In this document: positions 45,137 to 57,043 of the stretch, one piece after another
How the letters are laid out: every line of letters begins with the position of its first letter
How positions within the stretch are numbered: the stretch's first letter is position 1
From: Cavia porcellus
Lineage: Eukaryota > Chordata > Mammalia > Rodentia > Caviidae
Assembly: GCF_034190915.1 (NCBI RefSeq)
Contig: NW_026947509.1
Location: 36,650,767 to 36,714,766 of the forward strand
Length of the DNA stretch: 64,000 bases
Direction: 5' to 3'
Notes under the pieces: model-generated
The model's database searches: none
What the model was told of the DNA's origin: nothing
The model's input: only the letters and a program-made list of their open reading frames with translations
Made by a program: the position numbers and the translations under genes

Positions 45137-46197
45137 TTCCGTATAATGGATCAACAGAATCAATATTATTAAAATGACCATATTACTGAAGTCATTCTAC
45201 AGATTCATTGTAATTCCCTTTAATGTATCAATGTCATTTTCCTCAGAACTAGAATAAACAGTCCTAATCCATGCAGCATCCCCAAGGACTCCAAATAGCA
45301 AAGGCAATCCTGAGCGAAAAAACAATGCTGAAAATATCAAAACATAAGATTTCAAAATGTACTACAAAATTGTAGTAACAAAAACTGCATGTTGCCAGAA
45401 TGAGAACAGACATACAGGCCCATGGAACAGAATAGAGGACACTGCTAGAGCCATCTAATTCAGAACAAAGACACCAAAACCTGCACGGGAGAAAAGATGA
45501 CCTCTTTAACACATGTTGCTGGGAAACCTGGAGACATGTAGAAGACAGAAACTGTATCTCTGTATCTCTATTTCTGTGCAAAAACCAACTCAAAATGGAT
45601 CAGATACCTAATGGTGCTAGACCCAGTTAATAAGCTAGGTGTGCATTCCCAGTAATGTTTGATGAGGCTGCCTTTCTACATTCATTAGGTAGCAGTGCTC
45701 ACTACAGTTTTAATATGTCACCTAACGGTACTCACAGTAGAGGGCTTCCTGGAGCCATTCAGTAAGTGGCAAGAATAACGGGAAAATATGTTTGAAGCAA
45801 GGGAGAGTGTTCATTGAGGAGGACTGATGCCAATGTGTATTTTACTGTGATACATTTTTTAAAATTTAAACATTCACTGTATATTTTGATCACCTCTTAC
45901 ACATCAAAATACAGTCATACTGGTCCTAAAAAGATCAGTGGCACAAGATATAACAATACGTATTGGGAAATGGTGTCACAACAAGTTTCAAGTTTCTGTG
46001 CAGAAAAGGAAACAATATAAAGTAAAAAGTCATTCTGAAGAATAGCAGAAAAAATTCCAGTTATTCTTCTGATAAAAGGGTTAATATTCATAATATAGAA
46101 AGAATTCAAATATTTAATACCAAAGTATGAAGTAACCCAATCAATAAATGGGCAAATTAACTGAATAGATGCTTTTTTAAAGAAAAAGAAAGAATTA

Positions 46198-46345
46198 CAA
46201 ATTGGGCACAGTACCACTCAAATCCTAGCATTTGGGAGGCTGAGGCATAAAGATCACTGCAAGTTCAAGGTCAGCCTGGACTATATAGTTATTTCAAGCC
46301 CAATCTCAACTACATAGCCAAACTCTGTCCCGAAAAAGAAATTGT
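46198..46345 (+). mobile_element. B1 SINE, diverged
   Basis: AATCCTAGCATTTGGGAGGC, TGAGGCATAAAGATCACTGCA, AAGGTCAGCCTGGACTATATAG, and a second half CAATCTCAACTACATAGCC, ending CTCTGTCCCGAAAAAG. Inserted into the old L1 ORF2. Confidence 0.88.
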
Positions 46346-46936
46346 ACATACATAAATAAAAATATGAATAGCCAGTGTTTATATGAAAAAAATACACACT
46401 ATCTTTAGCCATCCCGAAAATGCAAGTCAAAACTACTGAGCTTGTATTTCATAACTATTCTTAATGGTTATCATAACTATGTCAAGAATACATAAAACAA
46501 TAAATGTTGGTGAGGGTGTGGAGGAGAAGGAATTTATAAATAGTGTAGATGGCAATGTAAATTAGTCTAATTCTACAAACAACAGTATGGGAGTGCCTCA
46601 AAATATTTAAAATAGAAGTATAGTAATGTGATGTAATTGTACTGCTCCTTTGCATATATCTGAAGAAATTAAATTCAGTGCTCTGCAAAAAAACATGAAT
46701 TCTCATGTTTATTACTGTAAAATTCACAAAAGCCAATTCATGTAATAAATCTGAGTGCCGGTGAATAGATGAATGGATAAAGAAAAATGGTACACAGATG
46801 CCATGAATTCAGCCATAATGAAGAATGAAATCATGCTCTTTTAAGGAAAATGGATAGGACTGGAGAGCATAATGTGGACAGAAAAAAACCAGACTCAAAT
46901 AGGCAGTTATCATGTTTTTCCGATCCATGAAATTTA

Positions 46937-47057
46937 GGAAATGTCTGTGATCCCAGCACTCTGGAGATTGAGGCAGAGGATCAATGTGAGTTTGAGACCA
47001 GCTTGGGCTACATAGCGAGTTCAAGGCCAGCCTGGGCCACATACCAAAACGCTTTCT

Positions 47058-47094
<37 letters not shown>
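46937..47094 (+). mobile_element. B1 SINE with 36-base poly(A)
   Basis: TGTGATCCCAGCACTCTGG at the 5' side, AGACCAGCTTGGGCTACATA and AAGGCCAGCCTGGGCCACAT (the duplicated B1 block), TTTCTCAAAA and then an uninterrupted A run at 47059-47094. A few bases are missing at the 5' end. The long pure A-tail suggests a younger insertion than the other B1s. Confidence 0.93.
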
Positions 47095-47097
<3 letters not shown>

Positions 47098-47240
47098 TGT
47101 GGAAATAGAAGGCAGACTATTAAGCAAGAGGAATGGGAATGGATTTTCAAGGGAGAGTAAAACGTTTGATCAATAGGCTCAAAGTGTGTAAACGCATGCA
47201 TTAAAATGCCATAGTAAAATCCAATATCCCACACATACAT

Positions 47241-48380
47241 ATAAAATGATAAATGAAAAAAAGGAGCCTTATGCTTCTCCTATTGATCTAGACTCTTCAG
47301 CTTTGCCGGATATGCTATTTGAGAAACATGAAACTGGTCCCAGTTTGTTTTGCTAACCATCAACACTTCAGAGGTTCTCCTTGATGTCTAGCAGATTACA
47401 CTCCTATTTCCTGATTATTTATTCTTCCATTGTGCCATAAACCTATTCCACTGTTGTATTCTACTTTCAATCCACATGATATCGTCTCCTCTTAAAGTGA
47501 CAATCCTTATTTATTGAGAAAATTTTAAAAAGAGTGAGAAGAAAACTTCTGTTTCCAAAACAAAATTGACCAGTCTCCACATAGGTACATGTAGTTTATC
47601 TTCTTTCCTTTTATAACAATGAGCAAATTGTTCATCATTGTATGTTGGGTCTCAAGAACTTGCTTCTCTAATTAGTCCTCCTATTTTCTCTGCTGTCAAG
47701 TTTCTGTCTCTACTGCATCAGCTTGTCTGCAGACAGACATGCTGTAGAACTTTCCTCTTTGAACACACAGACATAAATATATCAGACAACTCCTTTGATT
47801 CACTTGAAAAAACTTTTCAAGCTACTACTACATTTTAGTGTCTACTTAGAAAATCAATCTTGGATGTAATTATCTGTTCATGTGTTCTGTCTATATGTGT
47901 CTCCTTTCATTCCATCTTGATTGCACTCCCATTAGACGTTAGTGTTTATTAATCCAAGAGAAGTAATCTTGCTAAGGTCACCAGTGATTTGATAGCTAAA
48001 GTAAATGTTTAATTTTCATTACTTGTGTTACTTAAGTCTTAATTATTATCCACACAGGAAAATCCTCAAAATAATTATAATTTACCTATAAGGAAATATG
48101 CAAAACTTAACAGAACTGAAATGAGAGGTAGATAAGCTCATAGTTTCCCGGGGGATTTTAATCATAACATTCTTAGTAACAGAGAATTAAGAAACAAAAT
48201 AAAAAAGAATGTTATTCAAAATTTGAGATGCTACTAAAAAATATGTATGAGAAGTAGATTCTGCAATTCAAAATCACCCTATAAAATTGAGTAAACTGAA
48301 TTGATATATGTGTGCAAAGAATACTTAATGACAACGTGGTGTTTTTCACAATATGCAGAGCTGTCTTGACATTTTAAAAT
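47241..48380. other. Unclassified AT-rich sequence
   Basis: No gene or repeat recognised; the 66-codon frame at 47638-47838 has no known domain. Confidence 0.4.
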
Positions 48381-48900
48381 CTAATGTTATTATCCACATT
48401 AATCCAATACAAAATAAAAGCATATGGTCATCTAAAAAAGGTATAGAAATTCTAGGTACATTCACAAAAATATTTTAACATGGTAGTACTAATAAGCAAT
48501 TCTCCAGTCTCATCAACAGTCTTGCAAAAATTCTATTGCAAAAATCACACTTCATGTTTAAATATTTAAAATCTCCTCTGAAATTAAAAAAGATGTATTA
48601 TCACTGCTTATATCTAACATCATACTAAAGGTTTTTTCAGACCTTTATAATTTCTTCTAATTTATGATAATTTTAAAGGAAAATAATTTCCAGATTAGTA
48701 AATTAGTACTTAGAAAATGCATGTAATGATCTATTAGAATTAATCTGTGAATTTAGCAAGATAATTAAATTTAATATAAATGTGTAAAAGTGTAATACTA
48801 TTTCTGTGTACTAGTAATAAGTTACCAGTATATGCATTCAAAGCATTATCTATTAACATCAAAATACTGTATAATATCTAATAATACATCTGTTGAAATG
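48380..48900 (+). mobile_element. Decayed L1 ORF2 fragment
   Basis: AAAAGCATATGGTCATCT, ATATCTAACATCATACTAAAGG, TATTAGAATTAATCTGTGAATTTAGCAAGAT and TTCTGTGTACTAGTAATAAG are in the order of L1 reverse-transcriptase-region DNA. Heavily mutated. Confidence 0.5.
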
Positions 48901-48959
48901 CAAGAGTTCTGCTTTTGTGTATCACATACTAGAAAGTACTCTCTGTTCTAACCTAATAA

Positions 48960-50000
48960 ACAAGAAAAAAAGGCAAATAAACTATTAGTCAATTTTTCTT
49001 AAAGTCATCAGAGAATGGTGGAAGGAAAAGCCATACACTAGCATGAAATCCAGGCAGGCACTGGCTTCTGATAAATAAAGAGGTGGGGGGTAGGAACAGC
49101 TCACCTGCTGAGGCTCTTTGAGAGGAAGAGGTGGAGGCCACTGCCTAATAAGTAAGAAGAAATAAGGCAATTCATGGTGAATGTGAGAGAGTTAGCGGCA
49201 GAAAATCCTGTACCAAATGGAAAAGGACCAGAAAGTGCCTTGGGCCCAGAATTCTATCCCACATCATAGTGACACCTGCTGCTAAGGGGGATACAAAAAA
49301 ACCCTCCTGCCTAAGAAACTTCAATTTCAGACAGCAGTGAGACTGATATGAGAACGCAGGTAGAAGTGTTAAGCTCGGGGGCTGGGGGTTTAGCTCAACG
49401 GCATAAGCGCCTGCCTTGCAATAAAAACAAAAAAAGACGAGAAAAAAAAGAAGTGTTAAGCTCTCCTTGCCTGCAAACCCCAAGCTCACAGGAAGTTTTG
49501 GATGGCCAGGACAACAGAGCACCATTTTACCAATCTTGAATGTGCGGCTGGGGAGAACCAGGACCATAGACAAGGACTGGCTTTGGAGTATGGCCCTTCA
49601 GGGTGGCTCTTATTCAGATCCTCAAGAAGAGCTCCTGCAGCAGATCAGCTCCCACCCACAGCTCAAGGGACCCTCCAGAATCTGCAGCTTGTTCTTGCTG
49701 AGGACTGTGACAACAGTAAAGCCCAAACTAGCACAGCTCATAAACAGTCTGACAGAAAAATAGGTAGCCCCGTTAGGTAATGGGTATAAATGTGCTTTAC
49801 CTGGGTCCTCATCATTCATCGCGTTATGTTTGGAATTCAAGCAAGATGACAAGGCATACAAAAATGTAATAGGGAGAAAAATCACTTTCAAGATAAATGG
49901 TCATCAACAATGTCAAACCCAGAGACCATCCAGATGTTGTTACTATCAAAAAAAGAATGTAGAACAACTATGTAAAAAATGGAGAATCAGATCAAAGCTA
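48960..50000 (+). mobile_element. Probable old L1 5' region
   Basis: The stretch from about 49830 (AAGATGACAAGGCATACAAA, GGGAGAAAAATCACTTTCAAG, ACCCAGAGACCATCCAGATGTTG, ATCAAAAAAAGAATGTAGAAC) resembles the 5'/ORF1 region of old L1M elements. The upstream part (48960-49800) fits an L1 5' UTR by position only. Open frames on either strand show no domains. Confidence 0.45.
49377..49448 (+). mobile_element. ID-type SINE lacking box B, 15-bp TSD
   Basis: Head GGGGGCTGGGGGTTTAGCTC and CATAAGCGCCTGCCTTGCA join directly to ATAAAAACAAAAAAAGACG. The AGCAGGCAGTCGTGAGTTCG to CCTGGTACCG block, which holds box B, is missing. TSD AGAAGTGTTAAGCTC is identical at 49362-49376 and 49449-49463. Confidence 0.93.
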
Positions 50001-52139
50001 AGGAAAGAGCAGCGGTGTTGTGGATTTCTCCCCTTTATTTCTTCTGCTCTTGTAGACTGCAGTCGCTGCTCTCTAAACTCCCTACTTAGAGAGAGCTGCC
50101 ACTTTCTCCTTGAGCTCCCCTGGCTTTACTACTGCAAACTTAGAGGACGTAAACATTTACATGCAGTTGTCTTCCAGGGGCTTTGTCTTCTCCCTAACTT
50201 TGCAACCTCTCTGGTTTCTGTCTTCCCTTAGCCACTCTTCAGCACTTACAAAGAGTAGATTTACAAATTTTATTTGAAGTTTATACCTTTCATCAGCAGG
50301 AGGGTAAGTGTGTCACAGGCATCGTAGAATCTCAGTCCTTCCACCATAAATACTCAAATCACTGATTATTAGACTGTTATTGCCAAGTTAATTACTAACA
50401 AGTGACTTACTCAAGTTGGCACCTACTGACATGTTCTTTTTGTCTTTTGTTTGTTTTCAAGCTCTTTAAATAAGCAAGTGGGATAATTCAAGGACTGCCT
50501 CTAATTTAAAAGCTGTTAGCCAGTACAGAGACATTTTTGAGAATTCTCAAGTTTTCCAACTGTGTAAATACTGAAATAAAAATTTGATTGCATTTGTTGT
50601 TGCTAAGGAATGAAGACTTTTATATGCTTGAAGAAACTGTCTGGAGAATTTTCTAAATTGATATTTCTAACAAGTCTGTCTCATGTACTCTGGAAATTTC
50701 CAGTCCAAAAAATAAAAGACAGCTCTCTGTCATGTCCTTTTCTGTTCACAATTAAATATTCTGATTAATCCCAGCATGCTTTGAATAGATACAAAAATCA
50801 TGTATGAAACTTGGTGATAAACTTAGTTCATTTATTTCATATTAAATATCTTGTTCTGTACCAGGATTTACAATAAAATTATATTTACATCAAAGTTCTC
50901 TTGATTAAGGATGTTACTTTATGTATGAAGGACTATTATTAACTATAATATATATAAACATAAAATTGCTAAAATTTGTAAAAGCCTAGATTTTCAGAGA
51001 TGAAAATACCTTGGGATAAGAAAATGACAGCAAATTTGTAAGCAAGAAGACTGAGTAGTTTGACTTACACACTTATCTAAAATGCTCAGCTTCCATCCAC
51101 CAGCTTGATGATGGAAAATTTAGCTCAGCACCAGAAATGAGAAATAATATGAACTTGAAATCTACTGAACATTGTATTCTGGTGTGAAAGCACAAGACAA
51201 TAATCAAAAATGAGAATACAGTGTCTTCAGAATTACCCTATTTGTTAGATCCTACCAAGGAAGGTATTTCTTCCACATCACGTTTCATAAATTGTGCCTT
51301 TAGAAGACAAGTTTGTTCTAAACATAATCTTAATTGTAAAAAAAGGTTAATTCCAGAATCCTGATCTAAAGAAATAAGAGACATGCAAGATAATAATAAG
51401 GATTTAAGAAAAAATTATGGAAAGTCCCTAAGTTATTTTCCGTCCATGTTAGTATTACTGACATTTCTACTTGTATGAAAAGGTAAACAGTAACTCAGTA
51501 GAACTGTATGTAAGTATTTGGTGTATTTAATTATGCTTCAGTATATGTCATCTCATTTTAAAACAGACAAAACAAAGCTATGAAAAATAAGCACTATTGT
51601 ATTTTTCAAACTCCTGTTAGAGAATGTTTTACTGAGAGTTATTGATACATTTGTAAAATATGTACTATGTCTGCTTAAGATTATGGAAGGCAGAAGGATC
51701 AAATGGTTTAGGAACACTCCTCAGCCTGTCCAGGGCTCTACCAAGAGTATCCTCACTGGCACCTGTGTCAAAGATGTTTGTCATTGACAGCAGTATGGGA
51801 CATTAAACAATTAATGGTCAATACATAAAAGTGAAAATGTGTGAAGGTATTTTCATGGCAGGGCATACAAAATGTATTGTGAACACTTTTACTCTGAAAC
51901 ATAAATTATAGTTAAGACTTAATTACAGCTCACAAATACAAACAACAAAATTAAGAGAAACATTTTATAACATGCAGTCATTGAACATTAGTGTGCCAAA
52001 CATTGTGGTATATCTTTAAAGTAACGTTGTGAGTCAAAGATAACCCATATCCTCGTTTGAGTCTAAAACACCAACACAGACAACACAGACACAAACACAT
52101 TAGTTTAAACACAATGTCCTAAAGTTGATAAAAATGTAC
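50001..52139. other. Unclassified AT-rich sequence
   Basis: The first 260 bases are pyrimidine- and G+C-richer (TCTCCCCTTTATTTCTTCTG and following) and could be an LTR part, but no family is clear. The remainder is AT-rich with no recognisable element or exon. Confidence 0.35.
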
Positions 52140-52600
52140 AATTGTGATTATTAGCATGTGAGAAATTTATTGAGGTACAATAGTTCGAGGATAGATAATG
52201 AGGACCCAAACACAGTCAAAAGCAGTAAATTCTAGTAGTCTTCAGAAACATGGGGGCATTGCAGTTCATAATAATGTCTCACATATCTTATGAGTAACCA
52301 GAAGTGTGGAGCTCATTGCTCTGAGCACAATGATAAGGAGCTTGAAATGTTGACTACTTTGATTTGATCAGTGCATATTGTAAACCTGTGTTGAAATACC
52401 GTACTGTATTACGTAAATATTAAATGTTAACCAAAAATTTTAAACTAAGTATAAAGAGCTAGAAATGTTAACTATCCTGATGTGATATTTACATACTGTA
52501 TTTGTGTAGTGAATTTTTGCATGATATATCACAATTTGTACAATTAAATAATTTGCAAATTAAGATTATAAGTATTTAAAACCCATAAATAAAAGCTAAA
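52140..52600 (+). mobile_element. Old L1 3' UTR with an internal repeat
   Basis: CATTGCAGTTCATAATAATG, GCTTGAAATGTTGACTACTTTGATTTGATCAGTGCATATTGTAAACC, then a second related block GAGCTAGAAATGTTAACTATCCTGATGTGATATTTACATACTG. This matches the layout of old L1M 3' UTRs (TGATTTGATCATTACACATTGTA-like). The block occurs twice about 120 bases apart. Confidence 0.55.
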
Positions 52601-53219
52601 AAATTTGGAATTGATACTGGCATTAACTTTTTTGATATATTTTGGGTAATTTTCACAGTAACTTATAACTTATGCTTTGATTAATGAAACCAAGATTTGC
52701 TTAGCACATGAAAAATATCAAACATATCAGTGAGTAGGTCATAAATTCTCAGAGTCTCATAGGCTAGAAGGGAAAACAGATGGACAAAAAAAAAAGCTCA
52801 CTGGCCGTTTGACAAAGGTTATCTGCAGAATCAGAACAGAGAGAAGAAAAGTTGGCAGAGGGGAATCTCGAATATGTTTTCCCAGAAGTTATAGAAATTT
52901 AACTCAAACTGAAGAGTAAGCAAAAGTTAGCAACTAAATCAATGGAGAAGTGAGGATGATATTAGATAGAACAAAAAATACACACGCAATAAGACGATTG
53001 AAGTCACTGTGTATTGGCCTTGCTGACTGACAAGGTGTTAATTCCAAAGGCAAGAAATCCCATCCAGAGCTAGCAAACACTAGACAGGATATAGGCAAAA
53101 TATCTGCAGTCACAGTTAATAGAAAGAATGTATTTTATCAGAGGTCTAGCACTTTGTGGCCTTTCGACTGCTGGCAGAGTGAATAAATCAGCAAATAGAT
53201 GAATAACAAAATGTGATTA

Positions 53220-53670
53220 AGCAGAATAAGGACCTCTGAAGAGACCCACATTAAAATTCCTGGAACCTCTAAACATGTTAGTTTACCTGGAAGAATGATA
53301 TTTATCCAACATGATTCAGAATCTTGAGATAGGAAGGTTAGTCTGGGTTATCTGAGTGGGTCTAGTGGAATCACACAGATCCCTAAGGTTGAAAGTTGAA
53401 GGCAAAAACATGTAGCCACAGTGAAGCAGAGGAAGAAACACTCATCAGCCCTTGCTGTGTCTGCAGATGGAGAAGGAGCCAGGATCCGAGGAAATCAGAA
53501 AGTCTTTAAAAGGTGAAAAGCCAGTGGAACAGATTCTCCCTAGAGATCTCAGGAAGAAAACAGCTCTGCCGACATCTCAGTTTCAGCCAGCATGACCATT
53601 TCAGATATTTGACTCTTAAAGTGGTAAAAATATACTGATAATTTATTATGGTGGCCACAGAAAACTAGTG
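53220..53670 (+). mobile_element. MLT1-like LTR
   Basis: ATCTTGAGATAGGAAGGTTAG, TGGGTTATCTGAGTGGGTC, TGGAATCACACAGATCC, GATTCTCCCTAGAGATCTCAGG, CTCTGCCGACATCTC, TTTCAGATATTTGACTC and a TTATTATGGTGGCCACAGAAAACTAGTGCAG end follow the MLT1 pattern closely. Plus orientation. Confidence 0.7.
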
Positions 53671-53931
53671 CAGCCTACAACAGTGCAAGGTGAAAGGGAA
53701 AAAAGAAACTCCACTTAGAAACTGATGGAGAAAATTATTGGACAGTTTGAGCAAACTCTAATTTTAAAAATCTACTAACTCTCCCAATTCTTCAATTTAT
53801 AGGCAGCTCATGTTAGGACACATCACCTTCCATAATAAAGGGGACTAGATCTAGTAAGTTCTGATGGAGATATACATTTCATTGATTATAACCCTTTGGA
53901 GAACCGCAAATATTAGATTAGCCTTATGGTT

Positions 53932-55971
53932 TAGATCCAGAATCTTCCCTTGCAAGCTTAATGTGCTCAGATGTGGGACGTTTGGAAAGGTATTGGATCT
54001 CGGGAGCACTATATTCATCAGTGGATTCATCCAATCCTGAGTTCGGCAACTGAGTATGCTGCTGGTAGGTGGTGCCTGGTCAGAAATGGACAAGTCACTG
54101 CTTGCCTTTTTCTCTCTACTTCCTGAATTCCATAATGTGAGCAGCTTTTCCTTCACTATTTTTCTGTCCCATCCTGTTTCTGCCATGGCATGAGCTGACC
54201 ATGGAGGGACTGTAGATGCAAGCCAAAAGAAACTTCTATAAGTTGTGGGTGTTGGATATTTTCTCCCAGCCTTGAAGAAAGTGGCTAACATAAATTTCGC
54301 TGCTGAGGTTGGAGTTGTTGCCATGACTATACCTGACCATCTCATTTAGAAACCTTTGGAATTGGTTCACGGGAAGGAATTGAAAAAAATTTGGAGATGC
54401 CATCTAGAGGAACTCTAGAATGCTGTAATATTACCTGGATGGGAGATTCTGGTCTGAATTCACAAGATTGGAATGATGACTAAGAGTGGAATGGTATCTT
54501 AAGAAGATAAAAACAGGTCAGGCTAAGGAGGTTTCAATGGGAATGAAGACTTTTCATTAGCAGTGAGACTAGAATCAATGTGTGTTATGCTGTGGAAAAA
54601 GATGTGTCTTCATTTTGCTCACATTTCAAGACATTGCAGGAGACTGAGATTAAGTCCTGGAATAATTTATCTTGCAGAGAAAATTTCAAGGCAGCTAAAT
54701 GCTGAGATGGTGGCATGATTATTCCTAGTAGCTTTTAATCATACTTCCCATGAGTAGAAGAACCAAAAAATCAGAGCTAAATAATAAGAAATATTTTGCT
54801 GAAGGTAAGGAAGGAAGAATAACTGAAACCTGTAAATTTAGGGCTTGTAAAGATTTCACCCAAAAAGCTTTGTTTCCTAAAAGATTAACTGTAATAAGAG
54901 GCCAAGACTTGGCATTTGGATAATAAGAAAGATCTTTTGGCATCTTAGAAACCCCAAATACCCCAGCCCTCTCAGCCTCAAAGATTTAAGCTTTCATGTG
55001 AGAATAGAGCCCCTTGCTTTTAGATGGACACCTAGGGAACTGGTTTCTAGGACTCCTTTCAAAGTTCTCACCCATTCAGGCACTTGGAGGCCTCTGCAGC
55101 CATGCTCCAAGGGGAACTGGCTACTTCTCAAAACAGCAACAGACTTTGGAATCATCCATCCACATGGTACTGTTTTATGGGTATGCAGAATACAAGAGTT
55201 GTAGGGTCAAGGAGACTTCCACCCAGATTTCAGAGGAAGCATCATTAGTCCAGGAAGTGTCCCTCTGAGGGGGCAGTTCATAAAGCTGTAAGAATGATGC
55301 TGAAACATGAGTGAGGGTCTAAAGAAATAGCAAAAATTAGAAATGCAGAAAAACAAAACAGCCTTGGGAATGAGCAAATCTAACTCAATAGAGAAGCTAT
55401 GAAGGCTGTAATGGGCAAATCTATAATAAGGCTAGCTAAGTAATTTAGATTTCATATTGCCCCATCACCTGCCTCAGGTACTGAACCCACAACAAGATCT
55501 AATATTTGCCCTTCTAGGCTTCAAACTTGCTTTGGTCACTTTCCTTTCTTTGTCCCTATTCCTCTTTGTTGGAATATGAATGTTTACATTGTAGAATTAT
55601 ATCTCAGCATTGTTTAGCTTTCTTTTTGACTTTCATCGAGTCTGCCTTAAGTATCAGAGAGGACACTGAACTTGGACGTTTTAACAATGCTGAAACAGTT
55701 GACATCTCTGAGAGATGAACTAAATATGTTTTGCATAAAGTGTTGTGTGTGAGTCTTTTGGGAGTCAGAGATAGAATGCCATGATTTAGAACTAGAATTT
55801 CCCCTTAAATTCTTACACATTCAGATGTGGATGTTTTGCAATGTAATTTGATCTTTGGAGTGGTATAATCATCAGCAGATTCATCCATATGTGTGTTTTC
55901 CAGGTGAGTATGCTGTTGGATGATAGGGCATGTTCATAATTAGGAAGTCATTGAAGATGTAACCATGAAAG

Positions 55972-56029
<58 letters not shown>

Positions 56030-56210
56030 TTCCTGGGTACCATGAGGTGAGCAGCTTTTCCTTAACTATACTCTTCTACCATTCTGTTTCTGTGCTGGAG
56101 CCAGCTAACCACAGACTGAAACTGCAGGAAAAAATAAAGCTTTTCTCTTTTAAAAAAAATTACACATGTTGGATATTATGTGTGAGTAATAAGAAAGTGA
56201 CTGAGGTAGC
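53932..56210 (+). mobile_element. MaLR provirus with both LTRs, old
   Basis: 5' LTR about 53932-54290 (CTTATGGTTTAGATCC, CATCAGTGGATTCATCC, GTGAGCAGCTTTTCCTTC, CTGTTTCTGCCATGGCATG, GGTGTTGGATATTTTCTCCC). Internal region about 54291-55785, which contains CATGACTATACCTGACCATC and TTTTGCTCACATTTCAAGACATTGCAGG, both seen in the provirus at 30330-33660. 3' LTR about 55786-56210. The ORFs are short; this is a non-autonomous type. No clear TSD seen. Confidence 0.75.
55975..56027. repeat. (TC)n microsatellite inside the 3' LTR
   Basis: An uninterrupted TC array of 53 bases directly before TGCTTCCTGGGTACCATGAG. The 5' LTR of the same provirus has only CTCTCTAC at this position, so the array grew after insertion or in one LTR only. 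Confidence 0.97.
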
Positions 56211-56399
56211 TCATTGAAGGAAACTGTGACAGCAACAACAACAAAAAAAACTTTAGGACAAAGCTGTCTAAAAATGATACCATTCAGACTCTTTGGAAGC
56301 AACTTAGTATAAATAAAGGCCTCTTGACACCTGTATTCTTAGGCACCAAAACTCTGCCCACTTAGGACCTTTGGAAAAATCAACTTCACTTCTGGTTCC

Positions 56400-56870
56400 C
56401 CAAGTGTGGTAGACGAAATAATAGCCCTCCAAAACTACATGTATTATTCTCTAAAAACTGTGAATAGACAAACTTACACATACATTTCAATATTACTAAA
56501 TTAAAGATCTTGACATGGGAAGACTATCCTGGCTTATCTGAATAAACTTAATGCAGCCACAAGGGTCCTTCTAAGTGCAAGAAGTAGGGGAAAGAGTTAG
56601 AGAAAGAGAAGCCAGGCTGAAAGATGAAATGTAAGCAGCATAGGACAGGGGCTATGGCCAAGGAACACAGGTGGCCTCTGGAAGATGGGGAAGGTGAGGT
56701 GGATTCTACCATGAAACCTCCGTGAGGGCCACCCTTTCACCATCTTGAGTTTAACGCTGAAAGGTATGCTAGACTTCTGATAGTCAAAATGTTTGTGTTG
56801 TCTTAAGCCACTGAATCTGTGGCAGTTGGGAAACACACACATATCTTATTTCTGCATCATAAAAGGCAGT
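56400..56870 (+). mobile_element. MLT1-like LTR
   Basis: GTGTGGTAGACGAAATAATAG start, then AAGATCTTGACATGGGAAGACTATCCTGG, ACAAGGGTCCTTCTAAGTGCA, GGCCTCTGGAAGATGG, and TTGTGTTGTCTTAAGCCACTGAATCTGTGG. Plus orientation; start and end both look complete. Confidence 0.72.
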
Positions 56871-56930
56871 TGTCTTTGCTTTTCTCAAGTCCAGTGGAAT
56901 CTTTATTCCTCAGTCTTGAAAATCATCTTT

Positions 56931-57029
56931 TCTTCTTTTTTTTTTTTTTTTTTTTGTGCTGGGGATTGAACTCACGATTATGTATATGCAAAGCAGGCAC
57001 TTATGCCACTGAGCTAAATCCCCAGCCCC
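56931..57029 (-). mobile_element. ID-type SINE, antisense, 14-bp TSD
   Basis: Top strand: poly(T), GTGCTGGGGATTGAACTCACG (box B complement), CACTTATGCCACTGAGCTAA, ending ATCCCCAGCCCC. TSD TGAAAATCATCTTT is identical at 56917-56930 and 57030-57043. Confidence 0.93.
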
Positions 57030-57043
57030 TGAAAATCATCTTT

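Larger units (their letters stand above)
45137..47240 (+). mobile_element. Old L1 ORF2 3' end, plus strand, interrupted
   Basis: ORF2 C-terminal DNA in order: AAAATGACCATATTACTGAAGTC, CAATCCTGAGCGAAAAAACAATG, GGCCCATGGAACAGAATAGAGGAC, AACTCAAAATGGATCAGATAC, then after an unassigned stretch (45620-45840) CCCAATCAATAAATGGGCAAAT, GTTGGTGAGGGTGTGGAG, GATGAATGGATAAAGAAAAATGG, GGAAAATGGATAGGACTGGAGA. Two B1 SINEs interrupt it. No coding capacity. Confidence 0.75.

Noticed and set aside
46809..47240. 143-codon minus-strand frame with a Phe run
   Set aside because: It is the reverse complement of L1 ORF2 DNA plus a B1 SINE with its poly(A) tail; the Phe run is the tail.
49172..50231. Two 133-codon frames (49172-49573 minus; 49830-50231 plus)
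   Set aside because: They cover a probable L1 5' region and an ID SINE; the minus-strand peptide includes translated SINE. No domain.
53851..54345. 164-codon minus-strand frame, the longest in the window
   Set aside because: It lies antisense over the 5' LTR of an old MaLR provirus and has no recognisable domain.
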